Source: Catonia carolina
Taxonomy: Eukaryota; Arthropoda; Insecta; Hemiptera; Achilidae
Assembly: GCA_035578175.1 (NCBI GenBank)
Contig: JAQMRL010000003.1
Span: 60,992,672 to 61,056,671, forward strand
Direction: 5' to 3'
Length of the DNA: 64,000 nucleotides
The notes beneath the pieces are model-generated. The model saw only the letters and a program-made list of their open reading frames with translations. It was not told where the DNA came from and searched no databases. Both the position numbers and the translations under genes were made by a program. This document shows positions 23,811 to 35,490 of this stretch, in pieces (position 1 is the first letter of the stretch; every line of letters starts with the position of its first letter).

Positions 23811-26800
23811 TCAAATCAGTGCCCGACACACTGGGCAATTTCTTTCCTGTTGAAAACAATTAAAATGAAATAAATAAATATGTTGTAATACTAAATTAAA
23901 AATACAAAAAATTGTGTTAATAAGGTAATCACATTGGCCACCGCCTCCGTGGCATAGTGGTTAGCGCGCTAGCCTAACAAGCAGAAGGTCCCGGATTTAA
24001 ATCCCAGTCAGGGTCTGAAATTATTACGTGGCTAAATCCATTTTTTCATTCCCTGAACTAGTTGCTAAGAACCAATATATTGAAGCGACAAATCAACGAA
24101 AAAACAACGGTCATCACTTATCAGTGCCAATAAAATCCTTAAGCCTTTTGAAATACTTGTTCAAATCGAGTTTTCACCGGATATACATGTTTTTAGAACA
24201 TGAACTCAAAAAACATGTTTTAAGCAATTGGTCTGTGTGTGTGTGTGTGTGTGTGAACAAAATATCTCAAGAACAAAACATCGTACAAAGTTGAAACTTA
24301 TGTTAGGTACTACTAGGGGACCTGACACAAACATTTTTAACAAAATCCTAACTTCACCAAGAACCAAAAAAGCTTGAATGAGCAAGTCAAAATTTAAAGC
24401 AATGATGATTGTTTTTTTTATATCCATGGGATTGAGTAACTTCACTGGGTTCCTGAAGGTCAAACAATTAATCAATATTACTACCTTGAGGTACTTTCTA
24501 ATAAATGTCAAAGAGTAAGGAAAAACCACCCCGAAATATGGAAGGACAAATCATGGATTCTCCACCAAGACAATGCACCAGCTTATTCCGCGTTATCTGT
24601 CAAGAGGTTCCTAGCCAAGTACACTATCTCAGTGACAGAATATCCACCTTATTCACCAGATCTTGCACCAAAGATCTGCATTAAAAGGGATAAGATTTGA
24701 GTCTGCATTAAAAGGGATAAGATTTGAGTCTTTGGAAGGTTTTAAAGAGAAAGCGGCACATGTCCTGAAGGAGCTGACAGAAGATGACTTCCAGCATTGT
24801 TTCCAGCAATTAAAAATTCGCATGGAGCGTTGAAGGGATAGAGAAGGAGTGTATATTGAAAGTGACAAAAAGTGATTATGTATAAATAAAAACTAAATAT
24901 TTTACGTCAGTCTCATTATTTAATAGCCACACCTTGTAATGCCAAAAAGACCAAAAATTAAGAAGGAAAACCGGGAATTTAATGACAAGTGGACTTTTGA
25001 TTATATTTTTATCATTACAATAAAGCACTGTGCTTAATTTGCAAAGAATCTATAAATGTTATTAAAGACTTCAGTTTGCGTCATCACTTCAACACAAAAT
25101 GTAAAAATGAATATGATACATTTGAATCACAATTTAGACAAAATAAAATGGTTTTCAACCTTTAATGAGATTAAAATAATTTGATAATACAAGATGATAA
25201 AATTTTAGATTCTATATTAGTGATTATGACAATGTTTGTAGTTACCATGAATTTAAGGCAATAACTTGAGAAAAGTGGAAGAGATACGGACACAAAAACC
25301 AGAACTGCCTATTGATTTTAAGGCTAGATTAATAACATTTGCTTATTTTTAGATGTCCTGCCCTTATTGCTAGTCCATGTTTTGTGACGCAATCACACAA
25401 AACTACTAATCGAGAATATTTAACTACAAAATAATTACAGAAAATTAAATGAGAAATTATTACTTCCAACATCCATTTTTGTATACACTGTTTATGGAAT
25501 TCATGACCACAATAAAGTCGCTGACGATCTGAAGTTGAATTTAGTTCTTCCAGACAGATAACACATTCACATTCCTTGGTACTCTCTTCTGCCCTTCTCC
25601 GCCTTCTTTTCCGAACTCTTTAAAATAAAAAAGAACAAATAATTAACAATTAATGTAACATTAGAAATAAACAAAAAAAACTAACCTCAATAAACATAAC
25701 CTAATTTTCATCATGGGTGAATAACACAAAATGAAAATTAACCTCATTTTGGCTTAAATATATAGAAAATCACTCTTTTATACTAGACTCTGTAGAGAAA
25801 AACGCTTAAAATAAAAGTAGTAGATCTTTTAATTTCCTATAAATTTGATTACATACTTTTTTGTCGTAAAATGCATAATAAGGCTGAAATCTTTAAAAAA
25901 TTGATTTTTTAAGAGAAAAAAAAACAGATAATCGTTAATTACCGCTAAACTAAGCGTTATACAAAAAAATGTTTGAAATAAAAGTTGTAGGTTTTAAAAT
26001 TCTCTACAACTTTATTAAATACATTTTTGCGCTAAAATGCGTATTGAAGTCGCAATCTTAAAAAAACAATTTTTTTACAAGAAAACAGCCTCACCAAGAA
26101 TTTCAGCAGACATGGCGCTGCTACTATCCAGGGGTGGCCGCTACTATCCATGTTGTCAGGTTGTCTACATGACATCCTGTCGGACTGAATACCTGGTAGA
26201 AGCGCCCGCCTCTGCATGGTCCAGTCTATTTTTCAAAATTTAAAAAAATTCTACCACAACATTGGCCAATCAATATTTCATTTTGTTAATGCACTTGTAT
26301 TAATTTTTTACGCTGAATAAAACAATAGTCTGTTTGCCTGTACCGAATGGTTACAAAGATAGCAAGGGTTCAGAATATTGTAAATAAATCAAAATTTAAG
26401 TTAATTACGAATTTGAAATTTTCATACACGCTGTAAGAATATAATTCGCTATGATGTGTTAAAATTTCAAACTTGTCGGTCAAATAATTCTCGAGTTATG
26501 CCCCTCTAAATGCATGAAATGTTTGGCGGTAGAAAAAACTTGGTCTTTTTATCTTCCAACCTCGATATGGCAATTTTCATACAATATTAAAAATATAGAA
26601 CTATTATAGACCAATGCAGAAAAAAATAAGCTAAATTTTGAAGTAAAGTATGTTGAAATCCGACTCATTTTTTCGGAGATGCAAGGGTTCAAACTCGGAT
26701 GTAGCCTATATGATTACGAAACTTATAGTAGGTGTGTATTAAATCACTTGCAACACTTTCAATTTAAGGTCTCCCATTAAATTTATTCAGCAATATATCA

Positions 26801-29800
26801 ACAGAACTAGGTGAAATTAATTCTATCTTTTAACTCAAATTAAAGAATACAATACGGTAAACAATTCCAAAATTGATTGAACTAAAATTTAAGTAGTGTA
26901 TATGTGGGTGTGATTTTGTCTTGTGTGTGTTTTGTCTGTATATTTATTTTAGAATTTGCTGTTTATTTGTTTCAAGTAACTAGAAAATCTTCCTCATAAG
27001 ATAAGAGACTCAGCAAAGCTCTAACATTTAGCCACTATCCAAATTTTAACTTTTAGAATTTAAAGAAAAAATATAAAACAACCCATTCTGATGCCATTTT
27101 TTCTACATCTTTTAAGGCCCTAGTAGATACTTTACGCATAGAGAATTAAACACATTGTAAATTATAATTTTTTACCCACTTTTTAGAAGTTGTCCATGTT
27201 TATGTTTTATAACTGAAGTTGAAGCGCCGTTATTCATCATTACTTACTAGTGTAACAAAACAAAAAGATATACTCGCACACAATAACAACAAAGTTGAGG
27301 AGAAAGTCACATGGATTTAAACAATATTAATAAAAGAAGGAAGAAAATATTTTAAACTGATAAATTACAAATAGCACTAAGTACAAACTACATACACATG
27401 AAGTAGGATGTTTATGTAACAACAACCAAGTTGAGACTAATGGAATGAGTAATACAATTACTCGATACTCGATAATTCCACCATGATACGATCATGGTGG
27501 AATTGTTTCATTATTTTAACTGAAAACAATAATGTTTAAATAAAATGTTTTCAATTTTATTTAGGCTACGCGCAGTCATATGAACAGTCATCAAATGTCA
27601 TTATTATGTATTAGTCATCCTATATAAACTATGTACTAACACACACGACCCCAAAAGCAGTAAAAGGACACATGTACACTGTTACTCACTACTACAAAGG
27701 AAGAGGTTTGTTTACTTCAGTCAAGCTCTTAGAGCGAACGGACTATAGACTTCCTTCCCATGGGTTTTTTAATTCTTTTTGAAAAACTTTTTCTCAAACA
27801 TACTAGCAGATTACTTGATGTCACGTGGCTTAATTTTATTTATTTTATTAAGTGATGATGCCTACCTAAGCCTAGGCCTGTGTGTAGGTAATGATGTGAG
27901 GTGACATACAGTGGAAACCCCCTTACTAGGACACAATAAAAAAATCTGGTGTGAAACACTCACACAACTTTCTCTTGCCAATGCAAATAATTTAAACAAT
28001 ATAACCAAACATTAGTAATAAAACATTAGAAATAAACAAAAAATGAACCTCAAAAAACATAACCTTATTTTAATCATGAGTGAAAGACGCAAAATGAAAA
28101 TCGACTTGTCTGGCTTAAAAATACAGAAAATCACTCTTTCACACTAAACTAGGCTCTGTAGAGAAAAATGCTCTAAATAAAAATTGTACATCATTTTATT
28201 TCCTATAAATTTTATTATATACACCTTTATCGTAAAATGCATACTATGGCCGAAATCTTGAAAAAATTGATTTTTCACACGTTTTTGTGAGAAAAAAAAC
28301 AGAAAATCGCTAATTACCGCTAAACTAAGCGTTATACAAAAAATGTTTAAAATAAAAGTTGTAGGATTTTAAATTCTCTACATTTTTTATTATTTTATAC
28401 ATTTTTGTGCTAAAATGCATATTAAAGCCGTAATCTTAAAAAAACAATGTTTTTACGTGAAAACAGCCTCACCAAGAATTTCAGCAAACATGGGGCCTAC
28501 CCTATCTTATGGAGCATAAAAAATTTAGTAAACCAGGCGATTTTAAAAAAAATTGTAGGACCAGTTTTTGAGAAAATCGTAAAAAGTGAAAAATGACACG
28601 AATAAACTACTACTTCCAGTTGACAGATTTTGATGAAAATGTTCGTGTCGGGTCCGATAGTGGTATGTAACTTAAGTTTTAAGTTCGTACGATGTTCCGT
28701 TCTTGAGATATTCTGTTCACACACACGACAAATCGCTAAAAACATGTTTTTTGGGTTCAGGGGGTCAGAAAACGTGTAGATCCGGTGAAAACTCGATTTT
28801 GAAAAATCGACATGAAAACAATACTTTCCTTCCTATATATTCATATAGGCAAGAGAAAGTAAAAAACGCTTAAATTAACTAAATTAATGTGGCATGAATT
28901 GAATTGTTGAAGGAGTTAGAAGAATACAATGAAAATTACTAAAATAAACTATTCGGGTTATTACATAAATATCATTAAGTTGTATAAATAAATCTATATG
29001 TAATGGTATCAGAGGAACTAATGTCCCATAGCTGAGCGAGTGAGAGGGAGATATATGGCATAACTATGCATGCGCTCAAAGGTCTTTACCATTATAATCC
29101 ACATCTGAAAACATACTACAGTCGTTATCTTGCTTGTTAGTTTACTGCGTGCATAAATGCTTGCTCACAACAATGAGTAAAATTAAACAATGTTATTGGA
29201 ACGGCGCGTATGGCTTGTGCGAGTGAGAGCGTTATGCATCCTCTCACTCCCACGGCTAGGGGACATTATTTCATCTGAATACTATATTAAGTTGTGTCTA
29301 CGTTTGTTGTGAATGACGTCAGAACAAATTTGTAGAAATGATCGCGTTATATGTATGTATCTATATATATGTATGTATGTATATGTAACTGTATATCTAC
29401 AGTATATGTGCTATAAAACCTGATACTACAGTACATACAGGGTGATTTTTACTTTTTCTTGCCTATATGAGTATATAAGAAGGAAAGTATAGTTTTCATG
29501 TCGATTTTTCGAAATCGAGTTTTCACCGGATCTACACGTTTTCTGACCCCCTGAACCCAAAAAACATGTTTTTAGCGATTTGTCTGTGTGTGAACAGAAT
29601 ATCTCAAGAATGGAACATCATATGAACTTAAAACTTAAGTTACATACCACTACCGGACCCGACACGAACATTTTCATCAAAATCGGTCAACTGGAAGTAG
29701 TAGTTTATTCGTGTCATTTTTCACTTTTTTCGATTTTCTCAAAAACTGGTCCTACAATTTTTTTTAAAATCGCCTGGTTTACTAAATTTTTTATGCTCCA

Positions 29801-32800
29801 CAAGATAGGGTAGGCGCCATAATTGCTGAAATTCTTGGTGAGGCTGTTTTCATGTAAAAACATTGTTTTCTTAAGATTACGGCTTTAATATGCATTTTTG
29901 CGCAAAAATTTATAAATAATAAAAAATGTAGAGAATTTAAAATCCTACAACTTTTATTTGAAACATTTTTTTGTATAACGCTTAGTTTAGCGGTAATTAG
30001 CAATTTTCTGTTTTTTTTCTCATGAAAACGTGTGAAAAATTTACTTTTTTAAGATTTAAGATTTCGACCTTTTACGACAAAAGTGTATATAATCAAATTT
30101 ATAGGAAATTAAACGATCTACAACTTTTATTTAGAGCGTTTTTCTCTACAGAGCCTAGTTTAGCATAAAAGAGTGATTTTCCGTATTTTTAAGGCAAACT
30201 GAGATCGATTTTCATTTTTCGTCTTTCATATATGATTAAAATTAGGTTATGTTTATTGAGGTTAGGTTTTTGTTTATTTCTAATGTTTCATTACTAATGT
30301 TAGGTTTATTGCTAATTATTCGCACTGGCAAGAGAAAGTTGTGTGAGTGTTTCACACCAGATTTTTAAGTATGGAAACAGCTTTATATTGCGTAACTGAG
30401 ACGTATTTGGCGAAAGAAACTTATGCGGATCTGCATATTTTTAAATATCCAACTTTTTTTTGGTTTTGAAATTTTTGTCAGCCATATTGGATTCAACTTT
30501 ATTTTTTTAAATGGGATGTTGATAGTGTGATACGTCATTTCAATATGAAATTTAAAAAAAAACAATAGCACAAACCGTTTTACAATAGATGCCTTCGTGT
30601 TTTAGTTATAAGCATTCAAAGTTGCAATTTTGGGAAAATTGTGTTAGCAATAAAAAAGGCAGAAGCACTGCATAAACCATTTTATTGCATTTTTCAATCA
30701 TAAAGTATCTATCTAAGTTTCAACGGTGGTAAGACATGATAATAATGAGAAAAAAATAATTATAAATAAATAATAGAACAAATACCAGAAAACTGTAAAG
30801 TTGATCCAACTTACCCTCACAAATACAGTGTCACAAATTAAATTCAGAGGTAAACTAAGCCGCCCTTTCCAAATTAAAACGGGCTTACGACACGGGGATG
30901 GACTCTCGCCAATTCTCTTTAACTGTGTTCTGGATAAAATAATGAAAACTTTTAGGAAACGAAACAATTCACACGCAAAATGGGGAGTAAAGAAAGATAA
31001 CCTAATTTTCCCATGTTTCGCTTTTGCAGATGATATAGCTCTGTTAGCGGAAACTAAAGAACAGGCTGTGAAACAAGTGGAAGATCTAAAAGAAATTACT
31101 GAACAATCAGGACTGCAGATATCTTTCGAAAAAACAGAAATGATGGCAAACAATGTAACAAAGGATAAATCGAAAAAGATCAATACCAAGTACGGAGAAA
31201 TTAAAATGGTAAAAAAGTTCAAATATTTGGGTGAAGTTATAACACATAATGCCATTGATAAAATTCCACTTAAGGAGAGAGCGGAGAAGCTGGAAAGAGC
31301 TTTCAACACTGTTAGACACATATACAATAAAAGGAACCTATCCAATCACCGCAAAGATAAGACATTATACAACGGTAATCAGACCTTTGGTTCTTTATGG
31401 TTCCGAAACCTTGGCTATGAACAAGGAAAACAAAAACTTGGCCCGAATTGAGAAAAGAATCCTAAGAATGATATGCAGACCACTCAAAACAGAAGACGGG
31501 TACAGAAGGAGACCAACATCAGAGATATACAGAGTCTTGGAACCCATAGACTCAGCTATAATCAGGCGTAATGTGAAATTCCATGCACACATTATGAGAA
31601 TGAATAACCAAAGATGGGTGAAACAGATTTACAATAAAACCCTTAACATGAAGAATAGTACTCATATATTCAGTAAAATAGTTAAACAATTCCTAGAGAG
31701 ATATAAAATTACAGAAGAACTTTGCCAAAACAGAGAAAAGTTTAGACAACACATTGAAAAAGTGGAAGTCTTTGAATGCGAAAAACCTAAAAGTAAACCG
31801 GGGACCAAATGGACCCAAGAAAGAAAAGAACAATTTGCTAGCCAAATGAAAGCCTACTGGCAGCAACGGAAAATGAAGAATATAAAAACAAACCTTCCTA
31901 ATTAGTATTTGCGTAGTCCTTAGAAGGCTAGACCGCAAAAAAAAAAAAAAATACAATAAATGGCTATGTTAATGTTAAACTACACTTCAGCTACCAGTCA
32001 TTATATCATCTAGTATAATGAACAAAATAAATTTGCTGAATAGGATTATACCAAATCCAGCAAAATGTTAGACAAGAATTGAATAACATAATATGGTTTC
32101 AACAAGACAGGGCACCACCTCATTATTATCTAAGGGCACGGCAAATTTTGAATGAACAGTTTCCAAATCGCTGGATAGGTCGTAGAGGAGCAATAGAATG
32201 GCCTGCCAGATCCCCAGACCTTTCTCCTCTTGATTAATTTTTTTGGGGGTACCTGAAGCATAATGTTTACAAGACAAAACCTGCAGATATTAACGAATCG
32301 AAAAGAAGAATAATTGATGAATCTGCTCGTGTACCACCAGACATGATACAAAAAGTTACAAAAGAATATTACTCGAGGTTAGTGCACTGCCAAGCTGTAG
32401 AAGGGAAGCATTTTGAACATTTACTGTAGAAAGGTATCCTCTCAAAATTTATTTCATTACTAATTTACAATTGAAACAGTAGTTTGGCATTTTTTAATAA
32501 ATCATATTGTAGTTTTAAGAAAATAAAGTTGGTGATATAAAGACTGGTAGCTGAATTGTAGTTAGTTAAACATTAACATAGCCATTTATTTGTTGTACTA
32601 TTTATTTATAATTATTTTTTTCTCATTATTATCATGTCTTACCACTGTTTAAACTTAGTTATTAGATACTTTATGATTGAAAAATGTAATAAAATGGTTT
32701 ATGCAGTGCGTTCTACCTTTTTTATTGCTAACACAATTTTCCCAAAATTGCAACTTTGAATGCTTATAACTAAAACATGAAGGCATCTATTGTAAAACGG

Positions 32801-35153
32801 TTTGTGCCATTGTTTTTTTTCTTAAAATTTCACATTGAAATGACGTATCACACGACCAACATCCCATTTAAAAAAATAAAGTTGAATCCAATATGGTGGA
32901 CAAAAATTTCAAAACCAAAAAAAAGTTGGATATTTAAAAATATGCATATCCGCATAAGCTTCTTTCGCCAAATACGGCTCAGTTACACTATATAAAGCTG
33001 TATATATTTTTATATTTTTGACTTACTGTATACCGTAGTATGTTTTGTAAACAATTATAGCTGAATGAATTGTAATTGACAAGTTGGTATTTTTCAATTG
33101 TGTACATCCATTGTACTACATACATACTGTATTATATTTTCAGAAATTCAAATGTACCTTTTTGTATTTCCCATATCCGACTTACTCTAGGTCCCAATTG
33201 ATCTGGATAAGGGGGTTTCCACTGTAAAGCGAATGCCAAATAAGCTTACCGGTGTAGCTGCTCGAACAGTTCGGATTTAGTCGGTAGATTTTGTGTCTTA
33301 GTACCTAACTGCCTATTAAATCACAGGCGCTGAAAGATGTAAATTAACATCTATTAGCGACATTAAAAACATTCAATACTAAACATTGTATACAACAATT
33401 AACGCCTACCACATACGAGGTGAGGCTATTAAATAACAAGCCTGATGTAAAAAATTTTATTTTAACTATACATAATCACGTATTGTCACCTTCAATATAA
33501 ACTCCTTCTCTATCCCAACAATGCTCCATGCTAATTTTCCATTGTTGGAAACAGTGCTGGAAGTCATCTTCTGTCAGCTCCTTCAGGACACATGCCACTT
33601 TCACTTTTACAGCTTCCACAGACTCAAATCTTGTCCCTTTTAATGCAGATTTCACCTTAGGGAACACTTCTATCTGTTCCTTAAGGTGAAATCTGCATTA
33701 AAAGGGACAAGATTTGAGTCTGCAGAAGCTGTAAAAGAGAAAGCGGCATGTGTCGTGAAGTAGCTGACAGAAAATGAACCAAATTTTTAATAACATGTGA
33801 TAAAAAGTGGTTTTTTACTTATGATCTGGAAACGAAGCGCCAATCCATCCACTGGAAGAGCCGAACTTCACAGAGAGCCAAAAAAGCTCGAATGAGCAAG
33901 TCAAAATTTTTAGCAATGATGATTGTTTTTTTTTATATCCATGGGATTGTGTACATTACTGGGTTCCTGAAGGTCAAACAGTTAATCAATATTACTAACT
34001 TGAGGTACTTTCTAAACTACGTCAAAGAGTAAGGAAATAACGCCCTGGGGCGTTATTTCCTAATGGATTCCTTATTCCGTTTGTGGAAGGACAAATCATG
34101 TGTTCACCTCCAAGACAATGCGCCAGCTCATTCCACATTATCTGTCAAGAGGTTCCTAGCCAAGTACAGCATCTCAGAGTTAGAACATCCACCATATCAC
34201 CAGATCTTAAACCATGTGACTTCTACCTGTTCCCTTAGGTGAAATCTGCATTAAAAGGGACAAAATTTGAGTCTGTGAAAGCTGTAAAAGAGAAAGCAGC
34301 ACGTGTCCTGAAGGAGCTGACAAAAGATGACTTCCGCACTGTTTCCAACAATGGAAAATTCGCATGGACCGTTGTAGGGATAGAGAAGGAGTGTATATTG
34401 AAGTTGACAACAAGTGATTATGTATAAAATAAAAATAAAATATTTTACGTCAGTCCCGTTATTTAATAGCCACTCCTCGTTCAAAACATTATAGACTAAT
34501 GTTTTCAGGTTAGCTGATATATAACGTTGCGAGAGCAATATGACCCTGATCACAGCTGGTACAGCACTAAGCCCCACCACACGTTGAGCCAACTGAGCAC
34601 GCCATTAACAAAATAAACCTGCACACTTCAGAAAACTGGCAAGCTTATTTGGCATCTGCTCTACAGATGAAAAAACACCAGACCTGACCAGGAATCAAAC
34701 CTGAGACCCAGGCAAAGAAGACGGCTGCGCTGACCATTGCACCATGGGCTGGCCTTTAAAAGTCATACTTCATCAAAATTAACTCTTTTACCACAACTGT
34801 TGGGTTTTAAATTATCTATGCTTTCTCTTAGGCAGCTGACACAAGTCAGTCTCCTCACGATTACTTTTAAGAGCATACACTCCACACAATTTGGTCACAT
34901 ATATCTCTTTGGCCTACATTACGAACATTAACTCTATATGACGTTTCAAAGATACTTACTCTTCATCTTCACCCCCAGTACTCCAATTGTCATGTCGGGA
35001 ATTACTTCTATCATAAGATCTTCCATAAGTCTGATGTTGTTGTTGTTGTTGTCTGTTATTACTACTATTATACAGGTATATACCAAAACCAATGATTGCA
35101 CCAACAATAAGAGTTGGCAGGGAAATAGAAGAAAAAAATACACCATTAGCCAT
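23811..35153 (-). CDS. RING-H2 membrane E3 ubiquitin-ligase-type protein, 3 exons
   Basis: CDS joins 35153-34960, 25618-25465 and 23846-23811 (minus): 194+154+36 nt = 127 residues plus stop. Donors are GTAAGTAT and GTAATAAT; acceptors end TTTTAAAG and TTCAACAG; the phases (2, 0) join without a stop. Residues 12-29 form one hydrophobic helix; 35-65 are Q-, R/D- and E-rich; 67-73 are basic; 83-123 are a C3H2C3 RING: C83-x2-C86, C101-x-H103, H106-x2-C109, C120-x2-C123. Exon 3 supplies only the last zinc pair. RING-H2 proteins recruit E2 enzymes for ubiquitin transfer; here the ligase would be tethered to a membrane with the RING in the cytosol (inference). Short for the class. Intron 1 (9.3 kb) is filled by nested transposons, intron 2 (1.6 kb) by SINE, mariner and hAT debris. 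No ortholog name assigned. Confidence 0.82.
23935..24060 (+). repeat. tRNA-derived SINE (family B-like) in RING intron 2
   Basis: The best-preserved tRNA-like head here: GTGGCATAGTGGTTAGCGCG (A box) followed by B box GGATTTAAATCCC and GTCAGGGTCTG. No acceptor stem; not a functional tRNA. Confidence 0.65.
24150..24345 (+). mobile_element. HINE-like repeat, 5' fragment
   Basis: From AAATCGAGTTTTCACCGGAT through the TG microsatellite (24233-24254) to CCTGACACAAACATTTTTAA. Both ends are missing; it abuts the mariner fragment at about 24350. Confidence 0.75.
24350..24936 (+). pseudogene. mariner transposase C-terminal half with 3' TIR
   Basis: Reads KKA.MSKSK ... WILHQDNAPAYS (second catalytic D), YPPYSPDLAP (third D) and the family tail (KELTEDDFQHCFQQ), with frameshifts and stops. 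The 3' TIR ends 5 bp before the next element's ATG-like position. A 29-bp direct duplication at about 24675-24732 replaces the usual FYLFPKVKS block. Same family as 33416-34479. Confidence 0.8.
24939..25335 (+). pseudogene. hAT transposase N-terminus with BED-type finger (relic)
   Basis: ATG at 24939, then KRPKIKKENREFNDKWTFDY, a C-x2-C pair (CALICKES) and LRHHFNTKCKNEYD. This is the BED-like N-terminus of the ZBED/GTF2IRD2-like hAT group. It breaks after about 75 codons. Different from the fingers at 1418-1732. Confidence 0.65.
25640..26112 (-). mobile_element. HINE-like repeat, internal part, in RING intron 1
   Basis: Collinear with the body of the other copies (from TAATGTAACATTAGAAATAA to AGAATTTCAGCAGACATGGC), lacking both ends and the microsatellite part. 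Its edge is only about 20 bp upstream (gene sense) of the exon 2 acceptor at 25618. It ends in a duplicated GCTACTATCCA motif. Confidence 0.75.
26113..27829. other. Intron 1 DNA without recognised elements
   Basis: Holds one perfect 14-bp-stem palindrome at 27474-27504. No coding signal. Confidence 0.35.
27474..27504. repeat. Perfect hairpin, 14-bp stem, 3-nt loop
   Basis: AATTCCACCATGAT - ACG - ATCATGGTGGAATT. Not flanked by a target duplication and no U-tract. Confidence 0.85.
27940..28866 (-). mobile_element. HINE-like repeat, copy 4
   Basis: Full length, with both subterminal repeats intact (ACTTTCTCTTGCC / GGCAAGAGAAAGT) and the hairpin terminus. The minus-strand frame at 28497-28745 is shared with copy 5. 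Confidence 0.85.
29021..29266. mobile_element. MITE with 27-bp TIRs
   Basis: TA-flanked: ATGTCCCATAGCTGAGCGAG at the left, inverted match (ATGTCCCCTAGCCGTGGGAG) at the right. GC-richer than its surroundings; no coding. Nested within the pogo-like element. Confidence 0.7.
29451..30366 (+). mobile_element. HINE-like repeat, copy 5
   Basis: Opposite orientation to copy 4 and highly similar: ACTTTTTCTTGCC at the left, GGCAAGAGAAAGT then hairpin GTGTGAGTGTTTCACAC and CCAGATTTTT at the right. Contains a 77-codon frame at 29580-29813 nearly identical in translation to the one in copy 4. Confidence 0.85.
30370..32997 (+). mobile_element. Tc1/mariner-type element with about 480-bp inverted arms, split by a LINE
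   Basis: The left arm (30370-30786, continuing 31946-32015 after the LINE) and right arm (32526-32997) are reverse complements from CAGCTTTATAT inward to GCTACCAGTC. Between them, 32060-32430 (+) reads as the C-terminal half of a Tc1/mariner transposase (WFQQDRAPPH, RRGAIEWPARSPDLSPLD, KHFEHLL and stop) with one internal stop. N-terminal half absent. Confidence 0.8.
30787..31945 (+). pseudogene. 5'-truncated LINE with reverse-transcriptase domain and poly(A)
   Basis: 30801-31451 reads KLSRPFQIKTGLRHGDGLSP and the catalytic FADDIALL motif (31022-31045), thumb FKYLGEVIT. A frameshift near 31350-31440 moves to a second frame through 31905 (VIRPLVLYGSETLAM, RILRMICRP, ..., WQQRK). A 15-A tail at 31938-31952 and the host arm resuming next to it (ACAATAAATGG) mark the 3' junction; an ACAAATA-like short duplication flanks it. 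No endonuclease domain remains. Clade not assigned. Confidence 0.85.
33416..34479 (+). mobile_element. Rearranged mariner with transposase debris and inverted duplication
   Basis: 22-bp TIRs CGAGGTGAGGCTATTAAATA / (reversed) CGAGGAGTGGCTATTAAATA. Minus-strand 33476-33667 encodes the transposase tail (KGTRFESVEAVK ... KELTEDDFQHCFQQW). An inverted copy of its start follows at once (33678-33780, +). Then 33830-34425 (+) gives ETKRQSIHWKS (first-D region), DNAPAHS, YSPDLKPCDFYLFP and a decayed tail. D34D-type mariner, non-functional. Confidence 0.8.
34032..34061. repeat. Perfect palindrome, 14-bp stem, 2-nt loop
   Basis: AGGAAATAACGCCC - TG - GGGCGTTATTTCCT inside the mariner. The related copy at 24350-24936 has ordinary sequence here, so the palindrome is derived. 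Confidence 0.85.
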
Positions 35154-35490
35154 TTTAAAAAATACCTACTTAAAAATAAATGTCAATTTGGTAATCTAAC
35201 CCGAATCACACAAATTAATTAAGGTAAGAACAACCCTCAATAAAACTAAAGCTAATGTTCAGTAACTAATATTTACAATTTTTGAGATAAATTTACGCAA
35301 ATTTAAAACTAAATCACCAATAATAATTCAAATCCTTCTCACGTCTTTCACCTACAATACTTTGATAGCCAGCCAACACTAAATAACCAGTTCAGCGGTA
35401 CAAACAGATGTACTCTCCAAAGAGGACATTTCCATTCTAAAAATTCAAACACCAGCTGGGAGTTTTATTTGTTTAAATTACGGAACAGAT
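35154..35490 (-). promoter_or_regulatory. 5' flank of the RING gene (duplicated at 38610-38930)
   Basis: Immediately upstream of the RING ATG. Collinear similarity with 38610-38930 (for example AAATAAATGYCAATT, CAGATGTACTCTCCA, TCT..AAATTC) suggests both came from one 5' UTR/promoter. No clear TATA box could be singled out in this AT-rich DNA. Confidence 0.45.

Larger units (their letters stand above)
27909..33225. mobile_element. pogo-like element hosting further insertions
   Basis: TA-flanked ends CAGTGGAAACCCCCTTACTA and (reversed) CAGTGGAAACCCCCTTATCC, pogo/Tigger style. Its own DNA would include parts of 28867-29450 and 32998-33225; about 28900-28960 reads like pogo-tail debris (ELLKELEEYNENY). 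The TA on the right is the first two bases of the adjoining MITE E terminus. Confidence 0.6.
33226..34666. mobile_element. MITE family E, copy split by a mariner
   Basis: Left end TAAAGCGAATGCCAAATAAG, right end (reversed) AGAGCAGATGCCAAATAAGC; the interior matches 7264-7560 on both sides of the mariner. Confidence 0.75.
27830..34757 (-). repeat. SINE family B copy split by a 6.8 kb transposon nest
   Basis: 27830-27908 (body) and 34667-34757 (tRNA-like head, reversed) align together with the uninterrupted SINE at 4303-4450. Everything between is later insertion. The break falls at a TA dinucleotide. Confidence 0.65.

Noticed and set aside
23935..24015. Functional tRNA gene
   Set aside because: A and B boxes are present but no acceptor stem or anticodon arm can be folded; interpreted as a SINE head. 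Same for 38284, 40725, 45613 and 4303.
30713..31345. 210-codon minus-strand frame
   Set aside because: Antisense shadow of the LINE reverse transcriptase; hydrophobic translation results from antisense of charged codons.
30787..31945. Endogenous virus or retroviral pol
   Set aside because: RT motif FADD with poly(A) tail, no LTR, protease or integrase; fits a non-LTR retrotransposon.
34938..35222. Frames overlapping RING exon 1 (34938-35222 +, 34946-35146 -)
   Set aside because: Antisense or shifted readings of the exon; only the 34960-35153 minus frame joins to the RING exons.
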